NCBI GenBank assembly: GCA_001314715.1
Contig: LJSV01000005.1
Location: 62,001-126,000, forward strand
DNA from: Rhodobacteraceae bacterium HLUCCA12
GTDB taxonomy: Bacteria > Pseudomonadota > Alphaproteobacteria > Rhodobacterales > Rhodobacteraceae
Length of the DNA: 64,000 nucleotides
Reading direction: 5' to 3'
The position numbers and the translations under genes are program-made. Positions 36,324 to 45,650 of the stretch are shown piece by piece. Within the stretch, counting starts at the first letter, position 1, and every line of letters begins with the position of its first letter. The notes below the pieces were generated by a model. It was not told the DNA's origin. It made no database searches and saw nothing but the letters and a program-made list of their open reading frames with translations.

Positions 36324-37640
36324 CTATAGAAAGCCCGTGGCGATGACGGGAAAGGCGATGATCAGGCCCAGCACCAGCAACATGATCAATGCGAACGGCG
36401 CCGCCCCGGCGAACACGTCGCCCAGCCCGATGCGCGAATCGTCCAGCGCGCCCTTGATGACATAGACCGACAGGCCCAGAGGCGGTGTCAGCAAGCCGAT
36501 CTCGACCGCCAGGACGGTGATGATGCCGAACCAGATCAGGTCGATCTGCATCGCCTGTGCGATCGGCAGAACCAGTGGCAGGGCGATCAGCATGATCGAC
36601 GACGAATCCAGGATCGTGCCCAGGACGATCAGGACCAGGCAATAAAGCAGGATGAACCCGTAGACACCGACATCGCGCGCGGCCACCCATTCGGTCAGGA
36701 AGGCCGGCAGGCCCGACAGGGACAGAAAGCGCGAATACATCGTCGCGGCGATGATCAGAAAGCAGATCGCGGCAGTGATATGACCGGTCTCCAGCGTCAC
36801 CTGCCAAAGCGCCCGCGCGCCGATCCGGCGCTTGGCAAGCGCGATCACGATGGCCCCCAGCGCACCGATGGCGCCGGCCTCGGTCGGGGTGAAGACCCCG
36901 CCATAGATGCCCCCCAGAACCAGGGCGATCAGGACCACGACCGGCAGAATCTTGCCGGTGGTGTCGCGCAACAGCGACACCGGCGTCATCGGGTCGCGCG
37001 GCGCGATCGTCGTTGCGCCCGTGAAGCCGGGAAACATCCGTACCATCACGGCGATTCCGATACAGAACGCCAGCGCCAGAACCAGGCCGGGCCCGATCCC
37101 GGCGATGAACAGCTGGCCGACCGATTGTTCGGCAATGATGCCGTAGAGGATCAGCAGCAGCGATGGCGGGATCATCATACCCAGCACCGAGGAGCCCGCC
37201 ACCACCCCGGTGGCAAAGCGCCCGGTATGACCGATGCGCACCATCTCCGGCACCGCGACCTTGGCAAAGACTGCCGCCGAGGCAATGGAAATCCCGGTGA
37301 TCGCGGCGAACACCGCATTGGCACCGACCGTGGCCATGCCCAGCCCGCCCCGCAGGCGTCGGAACGCGCGGTTGGCGACATCGAACGTGTCGCGTCCGAT
37401 ATCGGCGCGGCTTACCACCAGCCCCATCAGCACGAACAGCGGCACCACCCCGAACAGATAGGACGAGATGCTCTCGCGCGCCGCCAGCGACAGCATGCGG
37501 GCGGCCAGTTGCGCATTGTCGCGCATCACCCACAGTCCGACAAAGCTCACCAGCGCCAGCGCGATCGAGACATGCATGCCCATCCAGATCATGGCCAGGA
37601 TACCGGCCAGCGACCACAGTCCGATCTCGATCCCGGTCAT
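36324..37640 (-). CDS. TRAP transporter large permease (DctM)
   Basis: A 438-residue DctM-type membrane protein with about 12 helices. Typical segments are FAAITGISIASAAVFAKVAV and VGQLFIAGIGPGLVLALAF. The start at 37640 overlaps the small subunit stop as ATGA. It is followed after 9 bp by the cyclase gene, indicating one operon from transport to degradation. Confidence 0.92.
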   Translation of the reverse strand: MTGIEIGLWSLAGILAMIWMGMHVSIALALVSFVGLWVMRDNAQLAARMLSLAARESISSYLFGVVPLFVLMGLVVSRADIGRDTFDVANRAFRRLRGGLGMATVGANAVFAAITGISIASAAVFAKVAVPEMVRIGHTGRFATGVVAGSSVLGMMIPPSLLLILYGIIAEQSVGQLFIAGIGPGLVLALAFCIGIAVMVRMFPGFTGATTIAPRDPMTPVSLLRDTTGKILPVVVLIALVLGGIYGGVFTPTEAGAIGALGAIVIALAKRRIGARALWQVTLETGHITAAICFLIIAATMYSRFLSLSGLPAFLTEWVAARDVGVYGFILLYCLVLIVLGTILDSSSIMLIALPLVLPIAQAMQIDLIWFGIITVLAVEIGLLTPPLGLSVYVIKGALDDSRIGLGDVFAGAAPFALIMLLVLGLIIAFPVIATGFL

Positions 37641-38188
37641 GGCCGCCCCCGAACCGCAAGCACGCCCAGTGACAGCGCCCGCAGCACGAAGACCGCAAAC
37701 ATCAGCGCCGATCCGGCCAGGACGATGGCATGGACCGGCCAGATCGGGGCCATGAACTGTCCGACCGTGCCGATCATCTGGCCGCGACCGTAAGAGCGCA
37801 GGAAAAGCGGATGAAAGGCCGTGATCAGAACATAGATCAACCCGGCGCCCGCCCCGTGCAGCAGCGCGTCCAGCGCATCGGCCAGCCGTGGCGCACGCGC
37901 GCGCAGCGCCTTCAGAACGGCGTCCGAACGCGTCAGCTTGCCCCGCGCCAGCGTGTTCGCGATCTGCAGAAAGACGATCGCCAGGATGGACATCGCGACC
38001 ATTTCCGGCACCCCGGCAATCGGCCTGCCCAGAAAGAACCGCCCGACGACATCGGCGGCGATCAGCGCCATGACCCCCAGGATCAGCGCGGTTCCCAGTG
38101 CCGAGGCCGCGGCCGTCACCCGGTCCAGCAACAGCGCCAGAGCATCCAGGGGCCGCAGCCCGGTTCGCAACTCTTCGGTGGTGGCCAT
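37637..38188 (-). CDS. TRAP transporter small permease (DctQ)
   Basis: A 183-residue DctQ-type subunit with four hydrophobic helices. The loop after the first pair, GRFFLGRPIAGVPEM, is family-typical. It is coupled to the large subunit by ATGA and lies 82 bp after the binding-protein gene; a hairpin fills that gap. Confidence 0.9.
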   Translation of the reverse strand: MATTEELRTGLRPLDALALLLDRVTAAASALGTALILGVMALIAADVVGRFFLGRPIAGVPEMVAMSILAIVFLQIANTLARGKLTRSDAVLKALRARAPRLADALDALLHGAGAGLIYVLITAFHPLFLRSYGRGQMIGTVGQFMAPIWPVHAIVLAGSALMFAVFVLRALSLGVLAVRGRP

Positions 38189-38220
38189 GCCAATATCCGT
38201 TCAACGCATGAGGGTCAGCG

Positions 38221-38248
38221 CCCCGGTGCCGCCGCGCGGGCACCGGGG
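38221..38248 (-). other. Perfect hairpin between TRAP binding-protein and small-permease genes
   Basis: A 10-bp perfect inverted repeat (arms 38221-38230 and 38239-38248, 8-nt loop) lies 22 bp beyond the binding-protein stop, with no T tract. It matches the position of hairpins in the ueh and hydantoinase-linked TRAP operons. Confidence 0.6.
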
Positions 38249-38270
38249 ACGCAGGCTGTGGCGGCGCGGC

Positions 38271-39341
38271 TCAGCGCTGCGACCAGTCGCGGCCCAGGTC
38301 GGCCCCGGCCTCGGTGACGGCCTCGATATAGGCATCCAGCACCTCGGTGCCCGGCAGACCCCGCTCGTCGGCATTCTCGGCCCAGGCGCCGGCGATGTCG
38401 GGCAGCGCCTCGGCCCAGCGGCGGCGCTCCTCAGGGTCCAGGACATGCAGCCGGTCCTCGTCGGCGGCGATCGTGTCCATGGCGGCGGCGACACGCTCGG
38501 CCTGTTCGGCCAGATAGGCCTCGGTATAGGCCTCGGCACCTTCGCGCAGGGCTTGCTGCACGGCCTCGGGCTGTTCGGCGAACCATGTCCGGTTGGCGAC
38601 CAGCGCCCCAGCATACTGCGCACCGAAATCGGTCACCGTGACATGGGGCGCGACCTCATGCAGCCGCGCCGGCGCGGCTGCGGTGGGGAACACGATCGCG
38701 CCCTCGAACACGCCGGTCTCGATGTCGTTGTAATAGGTCGTCAGATTGCCCGAAACGCCCACCGCGCCGGTACCCTCGACCCAGTTCACGGCCGGGCCGG
38801 GCGCCCCGATCCGCCGCCCTTCCAGATCCTCGATGCTCTCGACCGGGAAGGTGGTCATTAGAAGGTAATTGTCCAGCGCGAAGCCGCCGCCCAGGTATTC
38901 GGCATCGTATTCGTGCCAGCTTTCCACCATGCCCGGCACGGTGTCGTGCAGTTCGGCCAGCGCATCCATCACCACCTGCGGGTCGGACGGGCCAAAGGGG
39001 GTGTTGTAGCTGACATTCTGTAACGGCAGCTCGTTGGGCAGGAACACGGTCGGCATGGCCCCCACCTGGGCCAGTCCGTCCTCGATCGCTTCCAGTTCGC
39101 CGCCAACGGCCGCCAGGCTGCCACCATAGGCCTCGCTCCAGTTGATCGAATGGCCGCTGCCCTCCAGGGCGGCATCGACGGTGGGGATGAAGGTCTCGCT
39201 CAGATGCTTGACCCACAGAAAGATCGGCGGATGGCCGTTGACCACCGTCACGTCGATCGACTGGGCCGGGGCGGTGGCAGGCCAGGCCAGCCCCGCCGCA
39301 AGTGCGGGCCCGGCAAGGCAGCTGCGCATGGATATCGTCAT
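38271..39341 (-). CDS. TRAP transporter solute-binding protein (DctP)
   Basis: A 356-residue periplasmic binding protein. The signal peptide is about residues 1-24 (start MTISMRSCLAGPALAAGLAW, cleaved after APAQ-like site). The mature protein has VESIEDLEGRRIGAPGPAV, the conserved TRAP ligand-binding Arg region. The ATG at 39341 has a strong GGAGG about 7 bases upstream. It heads the series of permease, cyclase, BKACE, OsmC and SMP-30 genes and follows the TetR gene by 52 bp. The ligand is unknown. Confidence 0.9.
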   Translation of the reverse strand: MTISMRSCLAGPALAAGLAWPATAPAQSIDVTVVNGHPPIFLWVKHLSETFIPTVDAALEGSGHSINWSEAYGGSLAAVGGELEAIEDGLAQVGAMPTVFLPNELPLQNVSYNTPFGPSDPQVVMDALAELHDTVPGMVESWHEYDAEYLGGGFALDNYLLMTTFPVESIEDLEGRRIGAPGPAVNWVEGTGAVGVSGNLTTYYNDIETGVFEGAIVFPTAAAPARLHEVAPHVTVTDFGAQYAGALVANRTWFAEQPEAVQQALREGAEAYTEAYLAEQAERVAAAMDTIAADEDRLHVLDPEERRRWAEALPDIAGAWAENADERGLPGTEVLDAYIEAVTEAGADLGRDWSQR

Positions 39342-39393
39342 GGGTCTCTCCTCCTGTTGGTTGCGGCGCCCTCCCGCGCCGGAAAACCGGTTG

Positions 39394-40071
39394 TCAACGC
39401 GCGTGCGCAATCGCACGCGTCCCGGCGGCGATGAATCGCACCGCGCCGGAAATGATCGTGTCCAGATCGTCGTCGCGCAACGCGCCGTTCGACAGATCCT
39501 CCGCCCGTCCGGTCGGGGCCATCAGCGACATGCCGATGGCGATCGCATTCATGTAGCAGCGCACGGCATCGTCGCGGCTCAGGCCCGCGACCGCCCCGAC
39601 CATCGCATCGATGAAGACCCGGGCAATGGCGTTGTAGCGCTCGCCCGTCATGCGCCGCGACCGCGCATCCGTGCCCGAGGCGACATGCACCACCAGCCGG
39701 GCATAATGGGCGCCGCCGCGTGCCGGGTCGCGCCCCAGCGCCACCGTGGGGCGCAACAGCGCCTCCAGGACTGCTTCCAGCTCCGGCGGTCCGGCGCGGC
39801 GCAGGGCGGCCAGCCGGGCCCGGCGCTCCTCGTTGATGGCCTCGGACCGCCGGGCGAAAACCGCCTCGAACAAGGCTTCCTTGCTGCCGAAATAGTAATG
39901 GATCAGCGCCGCGTTGACCTGCGCCCGATTCGCGATGGCCCGCGTCGTGGCGCCATGAAACCCGTTATCCGCAAAGATTTCCTCGGCGGCATCCAGGATG
40001 ACCTCCTGCGTCGGCACCGACGCGTCAAGTGCGGTTTCCATCGCCTCTGACCCAGGTTTGATTAATCGCAT
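39394..40071 (-). CDS. TetR family transcriptional regulator
   Basis: A 225-residue TetR regulator. The N-terminal DNA-binding domain reads ATTRAIANRAQVNAALIHYY followed by FGSKEALFEAVF; the rest is the helical ligand domain. It lies directly upstream of the TRAP/cyclase/BKACE operon on the same strand and probably represses it and itself. A small inverted repeat overlaps its start codon. ATG 40071 is used; an in-frame ATG at 40041 is possible. Confidence 0.92.
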   Translation of the reverse strand: MRLIKPGSEAMETALDASVPTQEVILDAAEEIFADNGFHGATTRAIANRAQVNAALIHYYFGSKEALFEAVFARRSEAINEERRARLAALRRAGPPELEAVLEALLRPTVALGRDPARGGAHYARLVVHVASGTDARSRRMTGERYNAIARVFIDAMVGAVAGLSRDDAVRCYMNAIAIGMSLMAPTGRAEDLSNGALRDDDLDTIISGAVRFIAAGTRAIAHAR

Positions 40072-40075
40072 GATT
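40064..40075 (-). promoter_or_regulatory. Small inverted repeat over the TetR gene start
   Basis: AATC-GCAT-GATT overlaps the start codon of the TetR gene within a short AT-rich patch (about 40058-40080). It may be part of an autoregulatory operator. The arms are only 4 bp, with imperfect extension, so the call is weak. Confidence 0.25.
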
Positions 40076-40165
40076 GAATTCAGACCACGCTGGAACCCGG
40101 CTTGTCAAGACCGCCGGCAAGCGTGCGTGTCCTTCATCTTGCCGGTCAATACGCCGGGGGTGAAT

Positions 40166-40216
40166 GGGCCGCAGGCCCAGAGGGGGCAGCGCCCCCTGAT
40201 CCGCCGCGCCAGCGGC
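40166..40216. repeat. Three consecutive GC hairpins downstream of the hydantoinase gene
   Basis: Three adjacent inverted repeats occur in 51 bp: 40166-40178 (5-bp arms, GCA loop), 40181-40197 (7-bp arms) and 40203-40216 (5-bp arms). They lie 31 bp beyond the hydantoinase stop, before the TetR gene. They resemble the interspersed palindromic units common in roseobacter intergenic regions and may end or stabilise the transcript. Confidence 0.5.
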
Positions 40217-40247
40217 TCAAGGGGCGTCTGCGCAGCAGGCCTTCAGG

Positions 40248-43200
40248 TCACGTGCCAAAGCCGCCGGCGGTGGGGGTGATGACGCACACGGCCTCGCCGG
40301 CCTCCAGCACGGTCTGGTCGCAGGCGCGCAGGGTTTCCAGCCGTCCATCGGCGCGCCGAACCAGCGTCTGTCCGGCCGCGCCCGCACCGCCGCCGGCCAC
40401 GCCTTGCGGCGCGCGCGTGCGGTGGCTGGACAGGATCGCGCAATCCATCCGTTCCAGAAACCGGATCGTGCGGGTGGTGCCGTCACCCGCCGACCAGCGG
40501 CCCTTGCCGCCCGATCCGGGGCGCAGCGCAAAGGATTCCAGCAGCACCGGAAAGCGCAGTTCCAGGATTTCGGGGTCGGTCAGGCGCGAATTGGTCATGT
40601 GCACATGCACCCCCGACGTGCCGTCGAACCCGCGCCCCGAATTCATCACCCCCGCGGGCGAGCCCGAACAGATGGTTTCATAATACTGGTAGGTGTCGTT
40701 GCCGAAGGTCAGGTTGTTCATTGTGCCCTGGCTGTTGGCGATCGCCCCCAGCGCGCCAAAGAGTGCGTTGGTCACGTGCTGGCTGGTCTCGACATTGCCG
40801 GCCACCACCGCGCGCGGATAGCGCGGCGCCAGCATGCACCCGTCCGGCACGATGATGCGAATCGGGCGCAGGCAGCCTGCGTTCATCGGGATCGGGGCCT
40901 CGACCATCACGCGGAACACGTAAAGGACGGCCGCGCGGGTCACCGGCTCGGGGGCGTTGAAGTTGTTTTCCAGCGCCGGGCTGGTGCCGGTGAAATCGAC
41001 CGTGGCCTCGCGGCGGTCGCGATCGACGGTGATCTGCACGCGGATCACCTGGCCGGTGTCTGTTTCATAGCTGTAGTCGCAATCCTCAAGCCGGCCCAGA
41101 AGGCGGCGGACCTCTTCGGCGGCGTTGTCCTGGACGTGCTGCATATAGGCCTGCACCACCTCCAGCCCGAAATCCCGCACCATCTTGCGCAACTCGGCCG
41201 CGCCGCGTTCGTTGGCCGCGACCTGCGCCTTGAGATCGGCGATGTTCTGATCGGGGTTTCGGCAGGGATAGCGATGCCCGCTCAGCACCGCGCGCAGATC
41301 CGCCTCGCGAAAGCGCCCCGCTTCGACCAGCTTGAAATTGTCGATCAGCACGCCTTCTTCATCGACGGTGGTGGCCAGCGGCGTCATCGACCCCGGCGCG
41401 GTGCCGCCGACATCGGCGTGATGCCCGCGCGAGGCGACCCAGAACAGGACGGTCTTGCCCGCCGCGTCGAACACCGGCGACACCACCGTGATGTCGGGCA
41501 GATGCGTGCCGCCGTTATAAGGCGCGTTCAGGGCATAGACCTCGCCGGGTCGAATGTCGGGGTTGAGCCGGATCACCGTCTCGACCGAACGATCCATAGA
41601 GCCCAGATGCACCGGCATATGCGGCGCATTGGCGACCAGCGCGCCCGCGGCGTCGAAGACCGCGCAGGAAAAGTCCAGCCGTTCCTTGATGTTGACCGAA
41701 TGGGCGGTATTTTGCAGCGCCAGCCCCATCTGTTCGGCGATGTTCATGAAAAGGTTGTTGAACACCTCCAGCAAGATCGGGTCGGCGGTCTGCGAGCCCA
41801 CCACCGCCGCGCGCGCGGCCTTCTGATAGCGCCGCATCAGCACGTGATCGCGCGCCGTGATCTCGGCCCGCCAGCCCGGCTCGATCACCACGGTCTGGTT
41901 GGCCTCGATGATCAGCGCCGGGCCGGTGATCTGCGTGCCCGGCGCCAGCGCCTGGCGGCGGAACACCCCGGCCCTTTGCCAGGTGCCGTCGCAAAAGACC
42001 GCGGCCTCGTCCTCGGGGTCGGGAGTGGTCGGCGCGGTGTCCAGGGTGGGTTCAACGCGGCCCTCGCCCCGGCCGTCCTGGGCTTGCAGGTCGATCGCCT
42101 CGACGGTGATTTCCTTGTCATCATAGATGAAACCGAACTGCGCCTTGTGCGCGGCCTCGAAATCGGTGCGCGCCTGGTCCAGATCCTGCGCCGCAAAGGG
42201 CACGGGCAGCGCGGTATCGGTGCCGGCATAGCGCAGCATCAGCACAGGCAGGTGGCGCACCGCGTCGCCCGGCACGCCCTGTTGCGCCAGATCGGCGATG
42301 ACCTGTTCGTGCAATGTCTCGATCAGCGCCATGATCCGGTCGCGCGAGCCCGCCTCCAGCGGCAGCAAAAGCGCCTGCTGGCGGCTTGCCTCGACCCGCG
42401 CCAGCCCGATGCCATAGGCCGACAAAAGCCCCGAGAACGGATGGATCAGCACCGATTCCATTCCCAGCGCATCGGCCACCAGGCAGGCATGCTGCCCGCC
42501 TGCCCCGCCGAACGCGTTCAGCAGGTACCGGGTCACGTCATAACCGCGCTGAACGCTGATCTTCTTGATCGCGTTGGCCATGTTCTCGACCGCGATCTTC
42601 AGGAATCCCTCGGCCACCTCCTCGGCGGTCTTGCCCTCGCGCGTGGCGATCTCGGCGAACTTTTCGGCCACCACGCCACGGTCCAGCGGCTGATCCTGAT
42701 CGGGGCCGAAGATGGCCGGGAACAGATCGGGGTTGAGCTTGCCCAGCATCACGTTGGCATCGGTCACGGTCAGCGGCCCGCCCCGGCGATAGCAGGCCGG
42801 GCCAGGGTCGGCGCCCGCCGAATCCGGCCCGACGCGAAAGCGCCCCGGCTCGGCATGCAGGATCGATCCGCCCCCGGCCGCGACGGTGTGAATACGCATC
42901 ATCGGCGCGCGCATCCGCACGCCCGCGACCTCGGTGTCCAGCGCGCGCTCATAGGCGCCCGCGCAATGGGCCACATCGGTGCTGGTGCCGCCCATGTCAA
43001 AGCCGATCACCTTGTCGAAACCGGCCATGCGCGCGGTCTCGACCATGCCGACCACGCCGCCCGCCGGGCCCGACAGGATCGCGTCCTTGCCCTGGAACGC
43101 CTCGGCCGCGGTCATCCCGCCCGAGGACATCATGAATTGCAGGGTCGGGCCGGGCTGATCGGCGGGGCTGGCGCCCAGCGTATTCGCGACACGCTCGACA

Positions 43201-43877
43201 TAGCGGCGCAGGATCGGCGACAGATAGGCATCCACGACCGTCGTGTCGCCCCGTCCGACCAGCTTGATCAGGGGCGAGACCTCGTGGCTGACGGAGACCT
43301 GCGCGAAGCCTTTGGCGCGCACCGCCTCGGCCAGCGCGACCTCGTGCGCGGGGTTCTTCCAGGCATGCATCAAGACGATGGCGACCGCGTCGATCCCGTC
43401 GGCGCGGATCGCGTCCAGTTCAGGCTCCAGCGCCGCCAGGTCCAGCTCGGTTTCCACCGAACCATCGGCGCGCAGCCGTTCCTGAACCTCGATCACCCGT
43501 TCATAAAGCTGTTCGGGCAGGATGATTTCCTTGGCAAAGATGTCCGGCCGGGCCTGATAGGCGATTCGCAAGGCATCGCGGAACCCGTGCGTGACCAAAA
43601 GCGCGACCCGGTCGCCCTTGCGTTCAAGCAGCGCATTGGTGGCCACCGTGGTGCCCATCTTGACCGTGCCGATGCGCGCCGGATCGATCGCGCCGCCCAG
43701 AAGTCGGCGAATGCCTTCGATCGCGGCATCCTCGTAAACGCCCGGATTCTCGGACAGAAGTTTCAGCGGATGCAGCGTCTTGTCGGGCGCGCGGCCAACG
43801 ACATCGGTAAAGGTGCCCCCCCGGTCGATCCAGAAATCCCACGTTCCTGCATCGCTGACTGCATCCTGGCCCTGCAT
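40248..43877 (-). CDS. Fused hydantoinase A/B protein (ATP-dependent 5-oxoprolinase-like)
   Basis: A 1209-residue protein combining HyuA and HyuB halves, the layout of ATP-hydrolysing 5-oxoprolinase. The N-terminal [13 protein letters not shown], the HyuA core [14 protein letters not shown] and [13 protein letters not shown], and a HyuB half from about residue 690 with [15 protein letters not shown] are visible. It opens a lactam such as 5-oxoproline or a hydantoin with ATP. The start is ATG 43877 (a GTG at 43880 is adjacent), preceded by AGGAG. It is divergent from a TRAP transporter that probably imports its substrate. Confidence 0.9.
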   Translation of the reverse strand: MQGQDAVSDAGTWDFWIDRGGTFTDVVGRAPDKTLHPLKLLSENPGVYEDAAIEGIRRLLGGAIDPARIGTVKMGTTVATNALLERKGDRVALLVTHGFRDALRIAYQARPDIFAKEIILPEQLYERVIEVQERLRADGSVETELDLAALEPELDAIRADGIDAVAIVLMHAWKNPAHEVALAEAVRAKGFAQVSVSHEVSPLIKLVGRGDTTVVDAYLSPILRRYVERVANTLGASPADQPGPTLQFMMSSGGMTAAEAFQGKDAILSGPAGGVVGMVETARMAGFDKVIGFDMGGTSTDVAHCAGAYERALDTEVAGVRMRAPMMRIHTVAAGGGSILHAEPGRFRVGPDSAGADPGPACYRRGGPLTVTDANVMLGKLNPDLFPAIFGPDQDQPLDRGVVAEKFAEIATREGKTAEEVAEGFLKIAVENMANAIKKISVQRGYDVTRYLLNAFGGAGGQHACLVADALGMESVLIHPFSGLLSAYGIGLARVEASRQQALLLPLEAGSRDRIMALIETLHEQVIADLAQQGVPGDAVRHLPVLMLRYAGTDTALPVPFAAQDLDQARTDFEAAHKAQFGFIYDDKEITVEAIDLQAQDGRGEGRVEPTLDTAPTTPDPEDEAAVFCDGTWQRAGVFRRQALAPGTQITGPALIIEANQTVVIEPGWRAEITARDHVLMRRYQKAARAAVVGSQTADPILLEVFNNLFMNIAEQMGLALQNTAHSVNIKERLDFSCAVFDAAGALVANAPHMPVHLGSMDRSVETVIRLNPDIRPGEVYALNAPYNGGTHLPDITVVSPVFDAAGKTVLFWVASRGHHADVGGTAPGSMTPLATTVDEEGVLIDNFKLVEAGRFREADLRAVLSGHRYPCRNPDQNIADLKAQVAANERGAAELRKMVRDFGLEVVQAYMQHVQDNAAEEVRRLLGRLEDCDYSYETDTGQVIRVQITVDRDRREATVDFTGTSPALENNFNAPEPVTRAAVLYVFRVMVEAPIPMNAGCLRPIRIIVPDGCMLAPRYPRAVVAGNVETSQHVTNALFGALGAIANSQGTMNNLTFGNDTYQYYETICSGSPAGVMNSGRGFDGTSGVHVHMTNSRLTDPEILELRFPVLLESFALRPGSGGKGRWSAGDGTTRTIRFLERMDCAILSSHRTRAPQGVAGGGAGAAGQTLVRRADGRLETLRACDQTVLEAGEAVCVITPTAGGFGT

Positions 43878-43908
43878 CACCTGTTCTCCTGTTGGTCAAT
43901 TACATTTT

Positions 43909-43936
43909 GTTGACAAATTGCTATCGTTTCGTCAAC
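43909..43936. promoter_or_regulatory. Divergent control region, hydantoinase versus TRAP transporter
   Basis: The 118-bp gap holds an AT-rich core with an inverted repeat GTTGAC (43909-43914) and GTCAAC (43931-43936), 16 bp apart. TTGACA at 43910-43915 reads toward the TRAP genes and TTGACG toward the hydantoinase gene. No good -10 was found. It is a likely binding region for a regulator of both units, perhaps the MarR-like protein encoded at 46924. Confidence 0.4.
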
Positions 43937-43995
43937 CTCCATCACGGCGCCACCGCAAAGGCGGCGCAGGACAACGAAAATCAGGGAGTTTCGAG

Positions 43996-44967
43996 ATGTA
44001 TTTCCGCCAAAGCCTGTTTGTCAGCGCCCTGGCCCTGGCCGCCGCGCCCGCCATGGCGCAAACAGCATGGGACATGCCGACGCCTTATGGCGACGCGGTG
44101 TTCCACACCCAGAACATCACCGAATTCGCCGATGACGTGCGCCAGGCGACCGATGGCGAACTGGATATCACCGTGCATTCCGCCGGATCGCTGTTCGCCC
44201 ACCCCCAGATCAAGGATTCGGTGCGCCGGGGGCTGGCCCCGATCGGCGAGATCCTGATGTCGCAGCTGGTCAACGAAGACCCGGTCTTCGGCGTTGACAG
44301 CATTCCGTTCCTGGCCAGCAGCTATGACGATGCCGAGGCGCTGTGGGACGCCTCGCGCGATGAGGTCGAGGCGGCGCTGGAGGCGCAGGGGCTGACCCTG
44401 CTTTACGCGGTGCCCTGGCCCGGCCAGTCGCTCTATCTCAATGACGAGGTCACCGACCCTGACGACCTGCGCGGCATCAGCTTTCGCGCATACAATGCCG
44501 CGACCGAGCGTCTGGCCCAGATTCTGGGCATGACCCCGACGCAGGTCGAGGCGGGCGATATTCCCACCGCCTTCAGCACCGGCCGGGTCGAGGCGATGAT
44601 GACCTCGCCCTCGACCGGCGTGTCGTCGCAGGCGTGGGATTATGTCAGCCACTATATCGACGTGCAGGCCTGGCTGCCCAAGAACATGGTCTTCGTCAAT
44701 ACCGAGGCCTTCGAGGCGCTGCCGGAAGAGCATCGCGACGCCCTGCTGGATGCCGCTGCCGAGGCCGAAACCCGCGGCTGGGAAATGTCGATGGCCGAGA
44801 CCGAAACCCAGATCGCGCGCTTGCAGGAGGCGGGGATGGAAGTCTCGACGCCCTCTGACGCCATGGCCGCCGCGCTGTCCGAAGTAGGCGAGACCATGAC
44901 CGCCGAATGGCTGGAACAGGCGGGCCCCGAAGGTCAGGCGCTGATCGACGACTATCGCGGCGAGTAA
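43996..44967 (+). CDS. TRAP transporter solute-binding protein (DctP)
   Basis: A 323-residue periplasmic binding protein. The signal peptide is about residues 1-22, ending AAPAMAQ. The mature part begins TAWDMPTPYGDAVFHTQNI; PDDLRGISFRAYNAATERLA carries the TRAP ligand region. The ATG at 43996 is preceded by AGGGAG. It heads a plus-strand operon of DctQ, DctM, a MarR-like regulator and a BASS-like permease, divergent from the hydantoinase gene, so a lactam or N-acyl amino acid ligand is plausible. Confidence 0.9.
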   Translation: MYFRQSLFVSALALAAAPAMAQTAWDMPTPYGDAVFHTQNITEFADDVRQATDGELDITVHSAGSLFAHPQIKDSVRRGLAPIGEILMSQLVNEDPVFGVDSIPFLASSYDDAEALWDASRDEVEAALEAQGLTLLYAVPWPGQSLYLNDEVTDPDDLRGISFRAYNAATERLAQILGMTPTQVEAGDIPTAFSTGRVEAMMTSPSTGVSSQAWDYVSHYIDVQAWLPKNMVFVNTEAFEALPEEHRDALLDAAAEAETRGWEMSMAETETQIARLQEAGMEVSTPSDAMAAALSEVGETMTAEWLEQAGPEGQALIDDYRGE

Positions 44968-44975
44968 ATCGCCAA

Positions 44976-45009
44976 GGGCCGGGGGCCGCCCCACGGGCGC
45001 CCCCGGCCC
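44976..45009 (+). other. Strong hairpin between TRAP binding-protein and small-permease genes
   Basis: Perfect 11-bp outer arms (44976-44986 and 44999-45009) enclose further GC pairing; there is no T tract. It lies 8 bp beyond the binding-protein stop, as in the other two DctP operons of the window. Confidence 0.6.
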
Positions 45010-45083
45010 AGCGATGACAGGGCCCGATGCGCGGCGGTGCGCCGCAAGTCCACGGGCGCAATCCCCGGTCAAGGGAGAATGGA

Positions 45084-45650
45084 ATGCGACGCATCCTCGA
45101 TTCCGTCTATGCGGGCGGATTGATCGCGGCCTGCGCGGCCATGGTGACGATCGCCGTTCTGGTTATGGTGCAGGTGCTGGGCCGGATCATCGACCGCGCG
45201 GTGATCCTTGTGGGGCTTGAGCCGCCGGGCATCAGCGTGCCCTCGCTGTCCGAGTTCGGCGGCTTCCTGTTCGTGGCCGCGGCCTGCCTGGCCCTGCCGG
45301 CGACGCTGCGGGCGGGCGTGCATGTGCGGGTCACGCTGGCCCTTGGGCTGATGGGGCCACGACTGGGCCGGGCGCTGGCGGCACTGGTTCTGCTGGCGGC
45401 GATCGGGCTATCTGCCTTTGCCACCTGGCATTCGATCGAACAGGCGCGCGACAGCTGGGTGTTCGGCACGGTCGCGTTCGGCATGTTGCCGGTGCCGCTC
45501 TGGCTGCCGCAGGGGGTGATGGGGGCGGGATTCGCGCTGCTGCTGCTGGCGCTGGCCGATGAACTTGCAACGCTCATGCGCGGCTCGGAACCGGCCTTTC
45601 GGCGTGCCGAAGCCGGGCGCCAGGACAATCAGGCCGAAGGGGGGCATTGA
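45084..45650 (+). CDS. TRAP transporter small permease (DctQ)
   Basis: A 188-residue DctQ-type subunit with four membrane helices. The first is GGLIAACAAMVTIAVLVMVQ, and the loop PSLSEFGGFLFVAAACLALP is family-typical. The ATG at 45084 follows AAGGGAG; its stop overlaps the large subunit start as TGATG. Confidence 0.9.
   Translation: MRRILDSVYAGGLIAACAAMVTIAVLVMVQVLGRIIDRAVILVGLEPPGISVPSLSEFGGFLFVAAACLALPATLRAGVHVRVTLALGLMGPRLGRALAALVLLAAIGLSAFATWHSIEQARDSWVFGTVAFGMLPVPLWLPQGVMGAGFALLLLALADELATLMRGSEPAFRRAEAGRQDNQAEGGH

Noticed and set aside
36324-38243. A 639-codon reading of the DctM frame extended across DctQ
   Set aside because: The frame is open upstream of the real DctM start only because of GC bias. 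The ATGA coupling to DctQ and the DctM N-terminal helix fix the start at 37640.
40166-40216. Possible CRISPR-like repeat cluster
   Set aside because: The three hairpins have different sequences and no spacers of constant length, so this is not a CRISPR array.
40404-43913. A 1169-codon open frame antisense to the hydantoinase gene
   Set aside because: It is an antisense shadow caused by high GC at codon third positions. It is rich in Arg, His, Gly and Gln, shows no domain, and the opposite frame is a clear 5-oxoprolinase family protein.
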